Origin: Stramonita haemastoma | Taxonomy: Eukaryota > Mollusca > Gastropoda > Neogastropoda > Muricidae | NCBI GenBank assembly: GCA_030674155.1 | Contig: CM060322.1 | Location: 59,094,130-59,158,129, forward strand | DNA: 64,000 bases | Reading direction: 5' to 3' | Shown: piece after piece, positions 1 through 11,930 of the stretch | Numbering within the stretch: position 1 is the stretch's first letter | How the letters are laid out: each line of letters opens with the position of its first letter | Made by a program: the position numbers and the translations under genes | Notes under the pieces: generated by a model | What the model was told of the DNA's origin: nothing | What the model saw: the letters and a program-made list of their open reading frames with translations, nothing else | The model's database searches: none

Positions 1-344
1 ACAGAAGTGTTTTGTGGGTGTTTTGAAATACTTTGACTGGTTTGTTTTGATCACGATCTAATTTGAAGATGCCTTTATTTTATTTTTTTTCCCCCATCTT
101 CCACTTCCACATATGCTATCCTAGTCTTATCATTGGATAGGAATGTTTTGGTTCTTACTGAAATTTGAATTGAAATTGTATTTTACTGTTTGAATATAGA
201 GAAACGAATTTAATTTTTGTGTGTGTTTAAGGGTTTTTATGTTTGTTTTTTTATGCGTGTGCATGTTTTTTTCCTTTTATGCCTTCTTTGCTTGTTTTTC
301 CCCCACATGTATGCACACATGCACGCACACACACACACGCGGGT

Positions 345-376
<32 letters not shown>

Positions 377-1037
377 ACACACACACACACACACTTGGAA
401 TGTATTATTTTTCATATGAATGTTTTGGCTTATAGATTTGTGATGCCTTATGTTTCATGGTCCTGAATATTTGCTATTTTCTCACCTTCATTAGTATATA
501 TATATATATTATCTTTTAATGTATTGAGTTTGATTTAAAACTGGTGTGTATTTATAACCTTAAATGTTGTTTCGCTCCTATTTGATTTCTTTTACACAAT
601 CTTGCTCTTTTATTTGTCGTTTCCTTTTCGGGGTTTTCTTTTCCTTGTTAGGTTTGGCCACATTGTGAGCTTATAGGTTTCATTGATAATTATTGTTTAC
701 TGAAGTGTGAGTGTTTTGAAATACTTTGTTGACTGGTTTGTTTTGATGACGATGTAATTTGAAGATGCTCTCTCTCTCTCTCTCTCTCTCTTTTCCTTAT
801 TTTCCCTTTCCTTTCCGACTTCCACCTTCACATATGCTATCCTAGACTTATGGAGAAGAATGTTTTGGTTCTTATGTTGGATTGAAATTGTATTCTTACC
901 ATTTGAATATAGAGATGTGTTTTTATGTAGCTTTTTGTGTTTAAAGGGTTTTTGTTTTGTTTTTGGTTTTTTTTTTCCCCCTTTTATGCCTATTTTGCTT
1001 GTTTTCCCCCGCTCACACACACACACTCACACTCACA

Positions 1038-1110
<73 letters not shown>

Positions 1111-1115
1111 ACACG
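1..1115. repeat. Diverged tandem duplication of about 0.7 kb, each copy ending in (CA)n
   Basis: The segment from position 1 to about 395 and the segment from about 700 to 1115 are homologous at an offset of about 700 bp. Shared blocks, in order, are the 'gtgttttgaaatacttt' start, 'gactggtttgttttgat', 'catatgctatccta', 'gaatgttttggttctta', 'tttgaatatagaga', 'ccttttatgcc' and a closing (CA)n tract (314-393 and 1015-1114). The copies differ by several indels, including a (TC)n tract at 766-791 present only in the second. The first copy may extend beyond the left edge of the window. No coding potential is visible; the His/Thr reading frames across the (CA)n are artefacts. Confidence 0.75.
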
Positions 1116-1129
1116 TTTGTTTAAATAAT

Positions 1130-1345
1130 TATCAGTATACCCAGTTAGGATGACGTGTTTTGTTGAATGTATACCTTTTTCTTTTAAAATATTGGTTGAA
1201 CTGATGTTGGTGGTGATGCTGGTATGTAGGGGTAGGGAGGGGGTTTCTTAGCTTTATTCCCTGATCAGGGCAAGTGCTGAATGGAAAAAAGTATGTAATG
1301 CTTACTTACTCTGTTACCCTTGAAAAATAAAGATCATTAAAAAAA
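1130..1345 (+). mobile_element. LINE-like 3' end, family Y (copy 1)
   Basis: This stretch matches 37720-37945 through 'tacccagt...ggatg', 'ggttgaactg.tgttggtg' and the terminal block 'atcagggcaag...ggaaaaaagtatgtaatgctta...ctctgttacccttgaaaaataaagatcatt'. The block ends in an AATAAA-like box and a short AT-rich tail, as 3' ends of non-LTR retrotransposons do. A stem-loop (arms 1289-1294 and 1298-1303) sits before the AATAAA box. No reverse transcriptase is attached, so it is a 5'-truncated insertion or a short non-autonomous element. The family name is mine. Confidence 0.6.
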
Positions 1346-2028
1346 AAAAATCATTCATGACTCTCTCAGAAAACAACAAGCTTTGCGCAACTCGCTCTCC
1401 TTTATAAGATTTTTCACTTGTTCAGAGTGTCTGCTTTCTGGCTGTAAAGTTACCATGGCTGGAATTGAGCTTTTTGACACCAAAGTCTATTTGATTGATG
1501 GTTACTGTGATATATCAAATGATGGTGTTAAAATTCAAAAGTCAGTTGGTCAGTCATTGTGTCACTGCTGGTCAGAGCTGGGAAAAGCCTACCTCCCCCT
1601 TCAGCCAAAAAAAAAATGCTGGGGTTGGGTAGCCAGCTTGCAGCTGAAATACAGAGAATAAGGAAACTTTTGGAATGAATTTGAAATATTTGATCCAATC
1701 TAGATGGAAAATGATATGAGTGCAAAAGTCATCAGGCGATGAATAAAACAACTTGAATATGGACTGTGTTCAGAGTTCCATTCATGAATGAATGTGTTTA
1801 TAAGTATGGAGTGTTTATTCAGTTCAATCCAATTCAAATACTCAGAAATTTAGACATTAAACAGGAAAACTTATCACAGAAAAATGCCACAGTACAATAT
1901 CTGAACATTAGCACTCAATCACAAAATAAAAAAAAACCCACCCAAACATTGGGTATATACCTAAACCAGTCATAAACTCAACAGTGTAAAATCACATGCA
2001 ATCATGCACACACCTGTATACTGTGGAC

Positions 2029-2037
2029 ACGCGTGCG

Positions 2038-2100
<63 letters not shown>

Positions 2101-2101
2101 A
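2029..2101. repeat. (GC)n(AC)n microsatellite
   Basis: A short alternating GC run passes directly into a long (AC)n tract. Alternating purine-pyrimidine sequence of this kind can adopt Z-DNA. It is not coding. Confidence 0.9.
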
Positions 2102-2205
2102 GAGCTCGCACACACATACACTGTGGGAACATTTGCACATGCATTTTATTGACCTAAAGCAAATTGTTATAGCACATGGGATAAGACAAATATTCATTCA
2201 CCTAA

Positions 2206-2894
2206 GGGTGCGCACAAAGAGAACGCTTGCTCGCGATAAAAGCGAGCGCGATAAAGCAAGCGCTTGTAATGTTGTTCAAAATTTGCTTGTGCCGCACAAA
2301 AAGCACACTCGCTTTATCACGCCTGCAATTTCAAGCAACGCTTGGAAAGCGTAAAGGATCAAAAGTTAATTCTTTATCGCGAGCAAGCGTGTTCATAATA
2401 CATATATAACTATATACACATACATTTCAACTAAGGATGACTAAAATGAGTGTAATAACTAGATGCTCCTCTGGCAGAATTGGCTGTTGATGCCAGTTGC
2501 ACCAGTTCTTTATTATCTTTGGTTCCATTTTTTCTAAGATAGCCAATGTCTCTTGGCTCATTCTCAAGTAGGACTGAAAACTAAAAGGGCTCCTTTTAAG
2601 CAAAGGAAACAAGTGATGATATTCACTTTTCATTTGCCTCCTTTTATTTATGTCATGAACGCCCATTATTTTGCGTTCTCCTAGGATAATTTTTGGCAAA
2701 ACACTGTCCAGCGACAATAGTTCGTCTTCACTTGAATCCGCCATGGTGCCAAATGGCAAAATTCTACCAGCCACAAGCGCGATTTTCAGGGTTTCTATAT
2801 GTCCACCTCAACGACAAGCAAGCGCTTTCATTACACGCGCTTGCTTTATTGCGCTTGCTTTTATCGCGAGCAAGCGTTCTCTTTGTGCGCGGGC
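2206..2894 (-). mobile_element. Non-autonomous PIF/Harbinger DNA transposon with about 60-bp terminal inverted repeats
   Basis: The two ends are inverted copies over about 60 bp: 2209-2268 reads 'gcgcacaaagagaacgcttg' onward, and the reverse complement of 2830-2890 reads the same with few changes. The element is flanked by TAA at 2203-2205 and 2895-2897, the 3-bp TWA target duplication typical of PIF/Harbinger. The outermost tip (positions 2-4) is mismatched between the two repeats. A third, inverted copy of the TIR core lies inside at about 2371-2395. The interior carries a minus-strand transposase remnant (2427-2774). At 689 bp it lacks the DDE catalytic region and the Myb-like protein gene of an autonomous element. 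Confidence 0.85.
2427..2774 (-). pseudogene. N-terminal fragment of a PIF/Harbinger (HARBI1-like) transposase
   Basis: The minus-strand frame encodes about 115 residues. The second half shows the usual N-terminal layout of HARBI1-like transposases: 'GVHDINKRRQMKSEYHHLFP' (compare the family's W-V-H-P-I-N...R...G-E-Y-H-H-L pattern), then 'SYLRMSQETLAILEKMEP' (family F-R-M-S-x-E-T-F-x-x-L-L) and 'ILPEEHLVITL' (family I-S-P-x-E-R-L-A-I-T-L-R). The frame stops there, so the whole DDE nuclease domain (normally about 200 further residues) is missing. It cannot be an active transposase. The upstream acidic 'SSEDELL' stretch may be genuine. Its position between matching TIRs supports the assignment, which rests on motif recall and not on a search. 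Confidence 0.8.
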
Positions 2895-2897
2895 TAA

Positions 2898-3585
2898 TAC
2901 TCTGATCTATAAAAAATGTTAACACAGTTTAAAATGATAAAAAGCAGCCTTTCCTATGCTTCAAATGTCACAGTGTCTAGGATGCACAATACACACTTAT
3001 TAGTACACCTCTCTCTCTTTCCTGCTTTTTGTCCATCCGTCTGTCTTGCATTCAAATGTATTTGATCAGTCCATCAAATGAATGAACAATTCTAACACGT
3101 TCAGTTGTATTCAAATGTCTGTCGCAAATAAACCTACATGCTCAAGATGTACACTCTTCAGTACATTCCAGCACTCCTTACACAATACCAAATTCCCCAA
3201 AACATGGATTTTTACCAGTGCAAAGTGACACAGAATCTTTTCAAAATGTATCATCAGATTTATGGAAACGGCCTACACAAGTTTTGGTGGTGGTGTCCAG
3301 TTTGTGTGAGAGGCTTGGTGCTTTGGTGCCGAGATGCCTGCACATCACTTCATCAGAAAACTGCCTGGAAAGGATGTTGCCTTGCCCATGCATTTTGGAA
3401 ACCACATTGGCAGTGCTAGTTTTCAGAAAGTTGTGGGATGTTTTTGAAAGCAGGCTTCATACCACATTCACATCTTGGCTAAAACATTGTTCTAAGTTAT
3501 TTTAAACTGAGCCGTGATGTGATGCCGTTTCCTGTCAGGCTGCAGTCGACATTGGTTCTCTGTAAACCTGAGAGTGGAAGATGGA
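2898..3585. other. Intergenic, no recognisable feature
   Basis: AT-rich unique-looking sequence between the Harbinger element and the 71-bp repeat. Short open frames at 3138-3505 show no domain, no splice context and no codon bias that I can recognise. Confidence 0.5.
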
Positions 3586-3587
3586 GA

Positions 3588-3755
3588 GTGACCAGGTTCA
3601 CTGACAGCCAGAACACTTTGTATATTTGATGTGAAAAGCAGTGTAGGATGATTTTGTTGTGACCAGGTTTACTGACAGCCAGAACACTTTCTATATTTGA
3701 TGTGAAAAGCAGTGTAGGATGATTTGTTGTGACCAGGTTCACTAAAAAGGCAGAA
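3588..3755. repeat. 71-bp tandem repeat, about 2.3 copies
   Basis: The unit starts 'gaccaggttcactgacagcc' and continues through 'agaacacttt.tatatttgatgtgaaaagcagtgtaggatgat'. Copies begin near 3589 and 3661, and a partial third copy begins near 3731. Confidence 0.85.
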
Positions 3756-4019
3756 CTTATTTACATTTGATACAAGACGTGGAAAGCGTACCAGAAAATG
3801 CTTTATTGATTTGATTTGTATGATGTATATCAAGTTCAAGTGGAAAAGTGAAAGTTTTTGCGCATGTGCTATGCGTTTCAAAATTGGTTTTGCACCACTA
3901 CAACAGTATGTTGGAATCTTATAAGAATGCAAATTACATTGTGTGTAAACCAGATCGCCATGGTGTAAACACAAAACTTAAAAATAATAAATTCAATAAA
4001 ACCAGAACCACCACCTCTA

Positions 4020-5858
4020 CCAGTACACACATACCACCACCACCTCCATCACCACCACCACTTCCATCACCACCACCTCCATCACCACCACCTCCATCAC
4101 CACCACCTCCATCACCACCACCACCTCCATCACCACCACCTCCATCACCACCACCACCTCCATCACCACCACCTCCATCACCACCACCATCACCAACCTC
4201 ACACCACACCTCCATCACCACCACCTCCATCACCACCACCTCCATCACCACCACCACCATCCACACCACCACCTCCATCACCACCACCACCTCCATCACC
4301 ACCACCACCTCCATCCACCAACCACACCACCTCCATCACCACCACCACTCCATCACCACCACCTCCATCACCACCACCACCTCCATCACCACCACCACTC
4401 CATCACCACCACCTCCATCACCACCACCTCCATCAACCACCACCTCCATCACCACCACCTCCATCAACCACCACCTCCATCACCACCACCTCCATCACCA
4501 CCACCATCCATCACCACCACCTCCATCACCACCACCACCTCCATCACCACCACCCATCCCACACCCACACCCACCTCCATCACCACCACCTCCATCAACC
4601 ACCACACCTCCATCACCACCACCTCCATCACCACCACCTCCATCACCACCACCTCCATCCACCACCACCTCCATCCACCACCACCTCCATCCACCACCAC
4701 CTCCATCACCACCACCACCTCCATCACCACCACCACCTCCATCACCACCACCACCTCCATCACCACCACCAACCACCCTCCATCACCACCACCACCTCCA
4801 TCACCACCACCACCTCCAATCACCACCACCACCTCCATCACCACCACCACCTCCCACACCACCTAACCACCACCTCCATCACCACCACCACCTCCATCAC
4901 CACCACCACCTCCATCACCACTCCACCACCATCCATCACCACCACCTCCATCACCACCACCTCCATCACCCACTCCACCACCTCCTCACCACCACCCACC
5001 ACCTCCATACCACCAACCACCATCCATCACACACCACCTCCATCCCACCACCACCTCCATCACCACCACCTCCATCACCACCACTCCACACCACCCTCCA
5101 TCACCACCATCACCCCATCACCACCCACCTCCATCACCACCATCCACCTCCATCACCACCACCTCCATCACCACCACCCTCCATCACCACCACCCCTCCA
5201 CCCCCACCTCCATCACCACCACCACCTCCATCACCACCACTCCATCACACATCCATCACCACCACCTCCATCACCACCACACCTCCATCACCACCACCTC
5301 CATCACCACCACCTCCATCACCACCACCTCCATCACCACCACCACCACCTCCATCACCACCACTTCCATCACCACCACCACCTCCATCACCACCACCTCC
5401 ATCACCACCACCTCCATCACCACCACCTCCATCACCACCACCTCCATCACCACCACCTCCATCACCACCACTCCATCACCACCACCACCTCCATCACACC
5501 ACCCTCCATCACCACCACTTCCATCACCACACCACCTCCATCACCACCACCTCCATCACCACACCATCACCACCACCTCCATCACCACCACCTCCATCAC
5601 CACCACCTCCATCCACCACTCATCACCACATCCATCACCACCACCTCATCACCACCACTCATCCCACCACCTCCATCCCACCACCTCCATCACCACCACC
5701 TCCATCACCACACCACCTCCATCACCCCACCACCTCCATCACCACAACACCACACCTCCATCACCACCACCTCCACACACTCCCCAAACCACTCATCACC
5801 ACACTCATCACCACCATCCTCCATCACCACCACCTCCATCACCACCACCTCCGATTCT
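4020..5858. repeat. 15-bp minisatellite array (CCATCACCACCACCT)n, about 1.84 kb
   Basis: The array is built from 15-bp units 'ccatcaccaccacct' with frequent 3-bp gains or losses (an extra 'cca') and occasional single-base changes. Because 15 is a multiple of 3, long frames stay open on both strands and give Pro/Ser/His-rich or Gly/Val/Met/Glu-rich translations. The frame switches between P-P-S and H-H-L/T-T-S wherever a non-triplet indel occurs. I therefore regard these frames as by-products of the repeat and not as a gene. One strand is almost pure G plus T/A with GGTGG clusters and could form structured DNA. Confidence 0.9.
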
Positions 5859-5996
5859 CCCCCCCTCTGTCCATCTTGTGGCAGCATTGCCTCTCCGGTT
5901 ATGTGCACACTCACCGTTTATGCCGATGCAAACTGCCATGACCTAGCATAGCACCACATGTAACTGACTTTGTGCCTGTCAGGAGTCCACTAATAT

Positions 5997-6013
5997 CTCT
6001 GTCTCTGTCTCTG

Positions 6014-6078
<65 letters not shown>

Positions 6079-6173
6079 GTGTCTCTGTCTCTCTCTCTTG
6101 TCAAGGGCTGGATGAAAAAAGTATGTAATGCTTACTCTGTAACCCTTGAAAAATAAAGATTATTTAAAGATCA

Positions 6174-6225
<52 letters not shown>

Positions 6226-6285
6226 TCCTCTCCTCTTCTCCTCTCTTCTCTCTCTCTCTCTCTCTCTCTCTGTGATGCAGCAACA
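5997..6285. repeat. (TC)n / (TGTC)n tracts around a LINE-like tail
   Basis: Two pyrimidine tracts (about 5997-6100 and 6176-6272) flank a family Y 3' tail (6103-6172). Confidence 0.85.
6103..6172 (+). mobile_element. LINE-like 3' end, family Y (copy 2)
   Basis: The block 'gggctggatgaaaaaagtatgtaatgctta' followed by 'ctctgtaacccttgaaaaataaagat' repeats the terminal block at 1280-1340. The stem-loop arms are at 6119-6124 and 6128-6133. Upstream homology is not visible, so this is only the 3' terminus. Confidence 0.6.
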
Positions 6286-6539
6286 CATACATACTGCTCA
6301 TGTCAATAATTTAACAAGAGAACAGTCTCTTCTTTGTGAATTAAGTTTGTTCAGTGGTGTAAATGATTATACTTTTGAAATAACACAATCAATACCGCTC
6401 CCTTCCCCACCTATCTGACAATATTTATGAAAGTATGGATTTGAAACCAAATGACCACCAATCCTGAAATTTAATTGGAGGAATTAATAATAAATAATGA
6501 TAATAATAGTAATTATAATGATGATGATAACAACAAAAC

Positions 6540-6561
6540 AATACTACTACTACTACTACTA

Positions 6562-6628
<67 letters not shown>

Positions 6629-6630
6629 TC
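6540..6630. repeat. (CTA)n microsatellite
   Basis: About 28 near-perfect CTA/ACT triplets, interrupted once near 6560, in an AT-rich setting. Confidence 0.9.
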
Positions 6631-6771
6631 AATAATAACAACAACAACAATAAAAAAAATAATGTATGGAATTTATGTAGCGCTGAATCTTGTGAAAGCA
6701 AACCAAAGTGCTTACATTCAACTTGTACAAACACATCCAACCAGTCACAACAAGATTCACAAATTTAATTA

Positions 6772-6776
<5 letters not shown>

Positions 6777-6857
<81 letters not shown>
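6777..6857. repeat. (CA)n microsatellite
   Basis: A pure (CA)n tract of about 40 units. The allelic tract in the second copy (14096-14165) is interrupted. Confidence 0.9.
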
Positions 6858-6859
<2 letters not shown>

Positions 6860-6888
6860 CAACTCCACCCCCCTCCTCAACAACAACA

Positions 6889-7135
6889 ACAAAAAGTCCT
6901 TCAGATGAGACTAAACCTAGGTCCTGTGTAAAAACATATGCAGAGCATATTGTGAATACTTAAACCTGTTCCACTTTTCAGAAGAGTAGGTTATTGTGTT
7001 GGGGGTGGGGGGGGGTGGGGGGGGGTGGGGTGGCGGATGACAAAATTTACAAAGCTGCATATACATAGGGACTGGATACTGGATGTAGAAAAAGCACATG
7101 AGTACTTATTCCATGATCCTCAAAATAAAAGACAC
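6889..7135 (+). mobile_element. SINE-1 fragment, old, 5'-truncated
   Basis: The sequence from 'aaaagtccttcagatgagac' to 'gatcctcaaaataaaagac' follows the middle and 3' parts of SINE-1 (compare 7876-8095). It lacks the tRNA-like head with its A and B boxes and is more diverged than the copy at 7759, so it is an older insertion. The terminal stem-loop is partly kept ('aagcacatgagtactt', one mismatch). A G-rich run (7000-7030) interrupts it. Confidence 0.75.
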
Positions 7136-7654
7136 CCCCCCCCCCCATACACACACACACACTCACAAAACAACAAAAACACATACACACAAACATTCAC
7201 ACAAACATGCACACGAACCAGCAGCAGCACCACAAGCAAACCTGACAGATTCAAAGAAAATGACACACCAGCCTACATGTCTGGAAGAAGAGAATGGCAG
7301 ACATAGGACGAGAATCATGAGGTGACAATGGAAAAGAGGAGGAGGGGGTATGAAAAGGAAATAGGGGGGGGGGGATGTTCATTTCATGACAAATACTGGA
7401 CGACCATGGGACTAATCAGATAAGGTAAATGACTTCCTCCACTGTTCTCAGGCTAATTTTTTCCCCTCTGTATTACCTCTCTTGAACACTGAAAAAAAAC
7501 CCGTTTCTTCAAACGAGGTTTACACTTGTTCTTTGTTCGTTTTTTTTATTTTATTTATTAAAAACAACAACAACGACAACACCTTTTGAGTTAAAGCTAA
7601 TCTGAATCAAACAAAAACATACAGATTAAAAGGTGTGAAACTGGCATAAAACTG

Positions 7655-7743
<89 letters not shown>

Positions 7744-7756
7744 CTCTCTCTCTCCC
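7655..7756. repeat. (TC)n microsatellite
   Basis: A pyrimidine tract of about 100 bp directly upstream of the SINE-1 copy. Confidence 0.9.
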
Positions 7757-7758
7757 CA

Positions 7759-8108
7759 GGACGGATAGCCTAGTGGTCAGAACATTGGGCTGGCAATTTG
7801 ATGACCCGGGTTCGATTCCAGTCGAGGAGATTTTTCTCTTGGAGTTAACATCAGTGCTGACTCCACTCTCCCCAAAAGTCCTTCGGATGAGACTTTAAAC
7901 CGAGGCCCCGTGTGTGAATGCACGCAGAACATCTTACGCACACGTTAAATCCTGTTCCGCTTTTCGTAAGAGTAGGCCATCGTGTGCCGGAGGGAACAGA
8001 TGACATTTACAAAACTGCATACACACGGGGACTGGATGTAAAAAAACAAACTCGAGTGCTTATTCCATTATCCTCGATATAAAAGAATAAATCAAATCAA
8101 ATCAAATC
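7759..8108 (+). mobile_element. Full-length tRNA-derived SINE (SINE-1), with (TCAAA)n tail
   Basis: The head resembles a tRNA gene: an A-box-like 'tagcctagtgg' at 7766-7776 and a perfect B box 'ggttcgattcc' at 7809-7819 form an internal RNA polymerase III promoter. The body runs through 'aaaagtccttcggatgagac', 'cgcacacgttaaatcctgtt' and 'acacggggactggatgtaaa', and ends 'tcctcgatataaaagaa' followed by AATCA-type tandem repeats (to 8108). At least ten copies or fragments lie in this window on both strands (for example 15076, 39288, 52142-). The tRNA-like head is not a functional tRNA: no cloverleaf with acceptor stem is apparent. The SINE-1 name is mine. Confidence 0.88.
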
Positions 8109-8141
8109 TCTTGAGAGTAGTTACCCTTACAGGCTGGCAGG

Positions 8142-8167
8142 ACCCCCCCCCCCCCCCCCCCCCCCCC
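8142..8167. repeat. C homopolymer
   Basis: About 26 consecutive C. The second copy of the segment has a shorter run (15459-15476). Length here is unreliable. Confidence 0.85.
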
Positions 8168-9234
8168 TCAACAGGTCCCCTAATTTTGTTTTTGGCAAAT
8201 TTGTGCTGCGACCAATAGGACAGCAGCTGAAGACAGGCATAAACAGAATGAACTGCTTCCATCGAAAGAAACGAGAGGTATGTCACCAGTAGTCTTTAAT
8301 TAATTAGTACTGAGTTATATACACCACCCCCAAAACAAAACAAAACAAAACAACAAAAACAACAAGCAACAACAACAACAACAACAAAACACCCAACCCA
8401 ACAAGCAAACTTATTCACACAAGTACAAATATGACTCTAGATGTCACGGACTTTGAATCTGGTCTCTGCATAAAGAAGGTAGCTAAAATGTGCTGAGATC
8501 TAGCAAGATCTAAAAACTGAGCGAACCAGGAGGAGACTACTCTCCCCTTTCAGGCGCACTTGGCAAAAGCGTACCTGTGCGCGTTTCCCTCCCTTTCCCA
8601 GTCCATCGTAAAGGGAAAAACGGCATGGGGCTGTTGATGATAGGTACTACATTTCTGAATGCAGGAAAAAATAAACCATGCGCTATTTCTAGTCAGTTAC
8701 TGATTTCAAGGCCTTTACTTTCGTTTCATTGAACTGGGGACTGTAACCACCATGAGGGACTGGACTGGAATCTCCTTTCCAGAGAAGCCAGTATTTTGAC
8801 AGACCTGGTTTCGTCACAACATTTTTCTGATCGTTGAGGGCAGAAGATAAAGCATCTGAAAATAAGTTTCTAGCCACTTTCATTTAAACCAGCAAAAAAA
8901 TAATAACGATCACACAAAAAAAGGCAAAAAAAAAAAAGACAGAAAAAAAGGTCATCAAAACATTCTCAGTTAACATAAACATACACAAACGAAAGCCGTC
9001 GAGTATGAAAACTGTACGCACCCCGTAAAGAATCTGTACTGAGGTTTTTATCACACTCACCTCACCCTTCTCTACCTAACATCCCCACCCCCATTTCCCC
9101 AGCCCCTCCCACCTCTTCTCCTGCCCCCCTCCTCTCCTCCCTTCTTTCTCCTCTCTCCTCTCCTCCCCACCCAGGAGTTAGCAGCTTATCAGTCTCGGCA
9201 CTGGCCACTGTGGTGACGCTCTGTACCGCACCTG

Positions 9235-9350
9235 TGCTGTGCTGTGCTGCGCTGTGCTGTGCTGTGCTCCTCCCTGCAGTGTCCTGCTGTATGCCCCACG
9301 CCCTGCAGTATTGACTGTGCTGCGCTGTGCTGTGCTGTGTCGTGCTGTGT
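9235..9350. repeat. (GTGCT)n-rich interrupted array
   Basis: Two clusters of the pentamer 'gtgct/gctgt' are separated by about 55 bp of unique sequence. The same layout recurs at 16557-16678 with different copy numbers. Cys/Ala/Val-rich reading frames here come from the repeat. Confidence 0.85.
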
Positions 9351-9471
9351 TCTCTTATCGAATCCTGTATTGGGCCATGCCCTCGTCACTGTCAGTGTGT
9401 TCCCAACTTGTTGCTGTGTGGTTGTAAAGGGCCAGGCCGCCAAGTTGTGGGTTCTTCTTTCAATTCAGGGT

Positions 9472-9640
<169 letters not shown>

Positions 9641-9795
9641 ATTTAAAGTCTATTCACACTTGGTGATATTAGACTAAACAAACATACAAACAAATAAAAA
9701 ACCTACCATAAAATATTTACAGAAGACTTGGAAATAGTTCTAGCAACGTCAGTAATTAACGGTTTTCTCGAAACTACGTTCAATGGTTCCCTTTG

Positions 9796-9797
<2 letters not shown>

Positions 9798-9891
<94 letters not shown>

Positions 9892-9901
9892 GTGTGTGTG
9901 T
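9798..9901. repeat. (GT)n microsatellite
   Basis: About 50 GT units. The counterpart is at 17072-17166. Confidence 0.9.
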
Positions 9902-10425
9902 GAATGAGTGATATCAAACACATGCCTTTTTTTAAGGGTCTTGTTGGTGGAATTATTTCTGGTTAAAGTGATTGGGAGAAGGTTGCTTCATGGCAATGAT
10001 GGTTAGGAATTGTGTGAGAACTACAGCTGTAAAAACTCAAACCAGAATAGGATGATAACTTGTGCATATAAGAGGAAGAAAACAAACTTTTCGGCAGTCG
10101 TCTGATCATTCTGCCTTCACTTCTCCTTCTGTTTCAGTTTTCTGTTCTGTGACATGTATATATTTTAAAAATCTATTTTATTTATTATTTATCTTATGTG
10201 CATACTGTGGCATTGTGCCTGGCAGTCAGCGTTACTTCACTAGTTTCCTAGGGACAGGTCAGTGACATGACTGTGGCATGACAGATCTACACAGTGTGAG
10301 GAGCCACACACCTGACAGCAGCACTGCCTCCTGATGACTGTGCTCTCCTTGTCACCACTGCCTTCCTCCTATCCTCTCCATGGAACACCCCCATTTACTT
10401 AGGTCAACTTCATTGAAGAATAGGA

Positions 10426-10433
<8 letters not shown>

Positions 10434-10515
<82 letters not shown>

Positions 10516-10522
10516 CACACAC

Positions 10523-10598
<76 letters not shown>
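10434..10598. repeat. (CT)n(CA)n compound microsatellite
   Basis: (CT)n passes directly into (CA)n with small interruptions. The counterpart is at 17693-17836. Confidence 0.9.
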
Positions 10599-10599
<1 letters not shown>

Positions 10600-10944
10600 A
10601 TTCGTTCACACTTAAACAAACCCAAATAAACAAACAAGCCCCAGCAACAAAACCCTCATCAATAATGCTGTGTCTGCACACCCACACGCTGGTTATTCCC
10701 AGAGTGTTACAGGCCTACGTGTTTACACTGCAGTCTATTTAGCCAGCACTGGCTCTGTCTGACGGCTTCGGTGTCAGGACAGAGCAGAGCAGAGCAGAGC
10801 TAGCCAGGTAGCTAGGTTATATATCGGCGATCTGAATGCTGCCCTGGGTGATAAAGTGCTGTATGCCGTGTGTCGTGAGCCGCCCATAGCAGTGCAGCGG
10901 TGCTTTTGAATAGGCCTCTCTCCCCAGTCACTGCTGCAGGCCTA

Positions 10945-11722
10945 TGGGCTGTCTATGAATGGCCTATAGATTATGGCCTGTGTATGGCCTATAGATTATG
11001 GACTATGGCTATGTATGGCCTATGGGCTATGTCTATGAATGGCCGATAGATTATGGCCTGTGTATGGCCTATAGATTATGGACTATGGCTATGTATGGCC
11101 TGTAGATTATGGCCTGTGTATGGCCTATAGATTATGGACTATGTCTATGAATGGCCTATAGATTATGGACTATGGCTATGCATGGCCTGTAGATTATGGC
11201 CTGTGTATGGCCTGTAGACTATGGACTACGGCTATGTATGGCCTATAGACTATGGACTATGGCTATGTATGGCCTATAGACTATGGACTATGGCTATGTA
11301 TGGCCTGTAGACTATGGACTATGTCTATGAATGGCCTATAGATTGTGGTCTGTGTATGGCCTATAGACTATGGACTATGGCTATGTATGGCCTGTAGACT
11401 ATGGACTATGGCTATGAATGGCCTATAGATTGTGGTCTGTGTATGGCCTATAGACTATGGACTATGCCTATGTATGGCCTATAGACTATGGACTATGGCT
11501 GTGTATGGCCTATAGACTATGCCTATGTATGGCCTATAGACTATGGACTATGCCTATGTATGGCCTATAGACTATGGACTATGCCTATGTATGGCCTGTA
11601 GACTATGGACTATGGCTATGTATGGCCTATAGACTATGGACTATGGCTATGTATGGCCTATAGACTATGGACTATGTATGACCTATGGACTATGCCTATG
11701 TATGGCCTATAGACTATGGCTG
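10945..11722. repeat. About 31-bp minisatellite (ctatggactatggctatgtatggcctatag)n
   Basis: Roughly 25 degenerate units are assembled from the words 'tatggcctatagactatgga' and 'ctatggctatg' in varying order. The counterpart (18180-18917) has a different arrangement of the same words, so the array is highly variable between the two copies of the segment. Confidence 0.9.
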
Positions 11723-11776
11723 ACCTGGAGTCACAATCACAGCAGACTGAATTGATGGCATATGAATAGACCTAGC

Positions 11777-11798
11777 TGTGTGTGTGTGTGTGTGTTGT

Positions 11799-11862
<64 letters not shown>

Positions 11863-11879
11863 GTGTGTGTGTGTGTGTT

Positions 11880-11930
<51 letters not shown>

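Noticed and set aside
3848..5941. 697-codon open frame, Pro/His/Ser/Thr-rich
   Set aside because: It lies wholly over the 15-bp minisatellite. The residue pattern changes phase at each non-triplet indel and the flanks show no gene structure.
7759..7835. Possible functional tRNA gene (A and B boxes)
   Set aside because: The same head occurs in several dispersed copies with a common 270-bp body and tandem tail, and no acceptor stem pairs. It is a SINE.
10945..11722. Possible hairpin-forming regulatory RNA from the GGCCTATAG/CTATGG words
   Set aside because: The partial self-complementarity follows from the repeat words, and the order is not conserved between the two copies.
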